A stretch of 64,000 bases of DNA from the NCBI GenBank assembly GCA_002914805.1, contig JXTB01000377.1, positions 258,263-322,262 on the forward strand, written 5' to 3'. Source of the DNA: Parasponia andersonii. Its lineage: Eukaryota; Streptophyta; Magnoliopsida; Rosales; Cannabaceae. The notes beneath the pieces are model-generated. The model worked only from the letters and a program-made list of their open reading frames with translations, made no database searches and had not been told where the DNA came from. This document shows positions 61,105 to 64,000 of the stretch, one piece after another (positions within the stretch are counted from its first letter, which is position 1; each line of letters opens with the position of its first letter). Made by a program: the position numbers and the translations under genes.

Positions 61105-64000
61105 TCAAAATACAACTTCAAGTTGAAAATTAAACAGATGAGGATATTTCTCATACATTTCTGTTTCTAGCTCCCAAGTGGCTTCGTCTTCTTTATGGTG
61201 TTGCCAAAGAATTTTGACAAGTGGAATTTCTTTATTGCGAAGCACTTTGAGTTCTCTTCCCATTATTCGAATTGGTTGCTCTTCATAAGTAATATCCTCT
61301 TGAATTGGTATCTCCACATATTGAATTACATGAGAGGGGTTAGGAACATATTTCTTCAGCATTGAAACATGAAAGACATTGTGCACAAGGCCCAACTATA
61401 GTGGTAAGTCCAATCGATACTCTACTGGCCCAATTCTTACAGTAATCATAAATGGCCCAATATATCTTGGAGCTAACTTTCCTTTAACTCCAAATCTAGT
61501 AACTCCGCGCCTCGGTGTAACCTTTAGAAGCACTTGGTCACTAACATCAAACTCTACTTCTCATCTTAAGAGATCTACATAACTCTTTTGACGACTTTGA
61601 ACAACCTTAAGTCTTTCTCTTATCATGTTGATCTTATCAGTAGTCTCTTGTATCAATTCTGGCCCAAAAGTAACTCGCTCCTCTGTGTCATCCCAACACA
61701 AGGGTGACCTACATGGTCTACCATATAATACCTCATATAGAGCCATACCCAAACTGGTTTGGTAGCTGTTGTTGTATGCAAATTCTACTAATGACAAATG
61801 ATCATCCTAGCTTCCACCAAAGTCCAGTATACATGAGCAAAGCATATCCTCTAGAATTTGAATTGTTCTCTCAGATTGGCCATCTGTCTGTGGGTGATGA
61901 GCTGTACTAAGATTTAGTTCTGTTCCTAAAGCTTTCTATAAAGTTCTCCAGAACTTGGATGTAAATCTTGGATCTCTATCAAAAACTATGCTGGAAGGCA
62001 CTCCATGTAAACGAAAAATATGATCCACATAAAGACGACTAAGTCTGTTGAGAGAAAAATCAATTCGAATCGGTATAAAATGAGCAGTTTTTGTCATTCG
62101 ATCAATAATTACCCAAATTGCATCATTTTTTCTTTGAGTTCTCGGCAATCCTGTTACAAAATCCATAGTGATCTTATCTCATTTTCATTATGGAATAGGC
62201 AATGGCTGAAGTAATCCAGCTTGCCTTTGATGTTCTGCTTTTACTTGCTGACAGATTATACACTTAACCACAAAATTAGCTACGTCTTGTTTCATGCCTT
62301 TCCACTAATACTGTCTCTTTAAGTCATGGTACATCTTAGTACTACCGGGATGTACTGCAAACTTAGATTTGTGATCTTTAGTCAAGATAGTCTCTCGAAG
62401 GTGTGGATTATTAGCTATAGCTAGCTTTCCAATAAATAGTACAAATCCTTCTTTATTAGTACTCCAACTATTTAGTTGTTCACCATTTTGAAGTTGGTTC
62501 CAAATTTTCTTTAATTCTTGATTTTGCCATTGACTTTGTTGAGTCATCTGAAGAAGTGAAGGAGTAGCCACTACATTGCTAACACAAGTTATATTGTTTC
62601 TCTCAGAATACTTTAAATTATATTCACTAATAGTGACTGAATTTTTCCACTCTTCAAGTATCAAAAAAGCAAGTATACCATGAGATTTATGGCTCAAGGC
62701 ATCTGCTACCACATTTGCCTTTCCGAGATGATATTGAAGATTGAAATTATAATCCTCCATATATTCAATCCATCTCCTCTGTCTCAAATTCAAGTCTCGT
62801 TAACTGAAGAGATATTTCAAACTCTTGTGATCGGAGTAAATATCAAACTTAACACTATATAAGTAACATCTCCAGATCTTAAGAGCAAATATTATAGCCA
62901 CCAATTCTAGATCATGAGCAAGATAGTTCTTTTCATGAGGTTTCAATTGACGAGAAGCATAAGCTACAACCCGGCCATTTTGCATTAAAACACATCCCAA
63001 TCCTAGACCAAAAGGGTCTGTGTACACCACATATGGTTCACTACTATCAGGGATAATCAGAATAGGTGCAGTTGTTAGTTTGTCCTTCAATTTCATGAAT
63101 GATGTCTCACACTCGTCATTCCAAGCAAACTTGATATCTTTCCTTGTTAACTTGGTTAAAGGCAAAGCAATACTCGAGAAGTTTTCTACAAAACGACGAT
63201 AATAACCAATTAGACCAAGGAAACTCCGTACCTCAGTAACATTTCTCGGTCTTTCCCATCCAAGAATAGACTCTATCTTAGACGGATCAACTGAGATACA
63301 ATTTTGAGAAATCACATGGCCCAAGAATTTAACTTCTGTCCTCCAGAAATCACTTTTCGATCTCTTGGCATATAACTGATGATATCTCAAAGTCTGAAGC
63401 ACGGTCCTTAAATGTTCAGCATGTTCTTCCTGAGCCTTAGAATAAATCAAAATGTCGTCAATAAACATAACCACGAATCTATCCAAGTAAGGCCTGAAGA
63501 TTCTGTTCATAAGGTCCATGAATGCTACAGGTGCATTCGTCAACCCGAAAGGCATAACCAGAAACTCGAAATGAACATATCGAGTCCTGAATGCAGTTTT
63601 TGGTATGTCATCTTTACGAATCTTCAGTTGGTGAAACTCAGATCTCAGATCTATCTTGGAAAAGAATTTGGATCCACTGAATTGATCAAACAACTCGTCA
63701 ATTCTTGGCAAAGGATATTTGTTCCTTATTGTAAGCTAGTTTAGCTTTCTGTAGTCCACACAAAGTCTGAGTGTACCATCAGCTTTCTTGGCAAAGAGAA
63801 CTAGAGCATCCCAAGGTGAGGTACTACTCCTGATGAACCCTTTTGACAATAGGTCTTCTAGTTGTTCCCTTAATTCAGTCGTCTCTGTAGGGGCCATTCG
63901 ATAAGCGGGAATAGAAACTGGTTGAGTTCCAGAAACTAAGTCGATACAGAATTCAACCTCTCTGTCAGGTGGTAATCCAGGTAAATCCTCTCGAAAAATA
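61105..64000 (-). pseudogene. Chromovirus pol: RT, RNase H, integrase and chromodomain-like end (partial)
   Basis: Reading leftward: RT start ([20 protein letters not shown], then [20 protein letters not shown]). A stop follows VDYRKLN, near 63737. RT then continues (63711-62800) with [19 protein letters not shown] and the catalytic [10 protein letters not shown]. RNase H is seen in [36 protein letters not shown] and DHKSLKYLF. After another stop comes a zinc region (KFAVHPGSTKMYHDLKR, CIICQQVK). The integrase core has MDFVTGLPR, FDRDPRFTSKFW and HHPQTDGQSER. Then come YNNSYQTSLGMALYEVLYGR, LGLVHNVFHVSMLKKYVPN and a chromodomain-like tail, with a stop at about 61105. At least five in-frame stops (near 63737, 62802, 62306, 62190 and 61560) inactivate it. 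The catalytic residues of RT and integrase are still visible. Confidence 0.92.

Larger units (their letters stand above)
58721..64000 (-). mobile_element. Tekay/Del-like chromovirus (Ty3/gypsy), 3' part, cut by window end
   Basis: The element reads right to left. Pol enters at the window end and stops at 61105, followed by a polypurine tract (61058-61072) and an LTR (58721-61057) with TGT...ACA ends. The integrase end resembles a chromodomain (VKILWQHHKEDEATWE), which marks a chromovirus. The gag, protease and 5' LTR must lie beyond 64000. Several in-frame stops in pol show it is inactive. It sits next to an older gag fragment, and CCAGG (58716-58720) would be the left half of a five-base target duplication. 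Confidence 0.85.

Overview
The window is nuclear DNA of a flowering plant, most likely a core eudicot. The support is AT-rich intergenic sequence full of (TA)n, (GA)n and poly(T) tracts, GT-AG introns, two plant-specific transcription-factor genes, and many plant-type transposons. I could not fix the family or species from sequence alone. Gene density is very low: two host genes are well supported, and nearly all other recognisable coding sequence is decayed transposon.

Layout. Positions 1-2560 hold a Tourist-like MITE (1126-1862) and an unmerged duplication around a single N. A GT-1/trihelix transcription-factor gene of the ASIL type runs 2884-6065 (+) as a large first exon, a 2.3 kb intron and a proposed 14-base last coding exon. 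Positions 7348-9902 hold three foldback or MITE-like elements. A Ty3/gypsy element of the Tat type occupies 11400-21060. Its gag, RT, RNase H and RNase H-integrase linker lie on the minus strand, but its integrase lies on the plus strand. An intron-containing extra ORF is split, with its N-terminal half on plus and its C-terminal half on minus. One internal inversion (about 14.35-16.96 kb) explains all of this. The right LTR is cut by an assembly N at 21061.

Positions 21-32 kb are gene-poor, with one MITE copy, an LTR-like sequence and microsatellites. An ALOG/LSH transcription-factor gene is at 32078-32602 (-). Positions 33-40.6 kb have no gene seen, a foldback near 34.5 kb and a 104-base N gap. 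A decayed CACTA (En/Spm) element spans 40644-46497, with minus-strand transposase remnants and subterminal repeats. MITE copies follow at 46.6 and 47.5 kb. Positions 49570-51312 and 51314-53056 are two 1743-bp copies joined by one N, almost certainly a failed contig overlap. Further foldback and MITE copies lie at 53.3 and 56.8 kb. From 58721 to the window end is the 3' part of a Tekay/Del-like chromovirus on the minus strand (LTR, PPT, degraded pol with an end resembling a chromodomain), inserted into an older gypsy gag fragment (57660-58720).

The two host genes are unrelated transcription factors and form no visible pathway. I found no convincing new biological system. The most informative signals are the internal inversion, the intron-bearing antisense ORF of the Tat element, a MITE family that sits in TA microsatellites, and the single-N joins that mark assembly faults.
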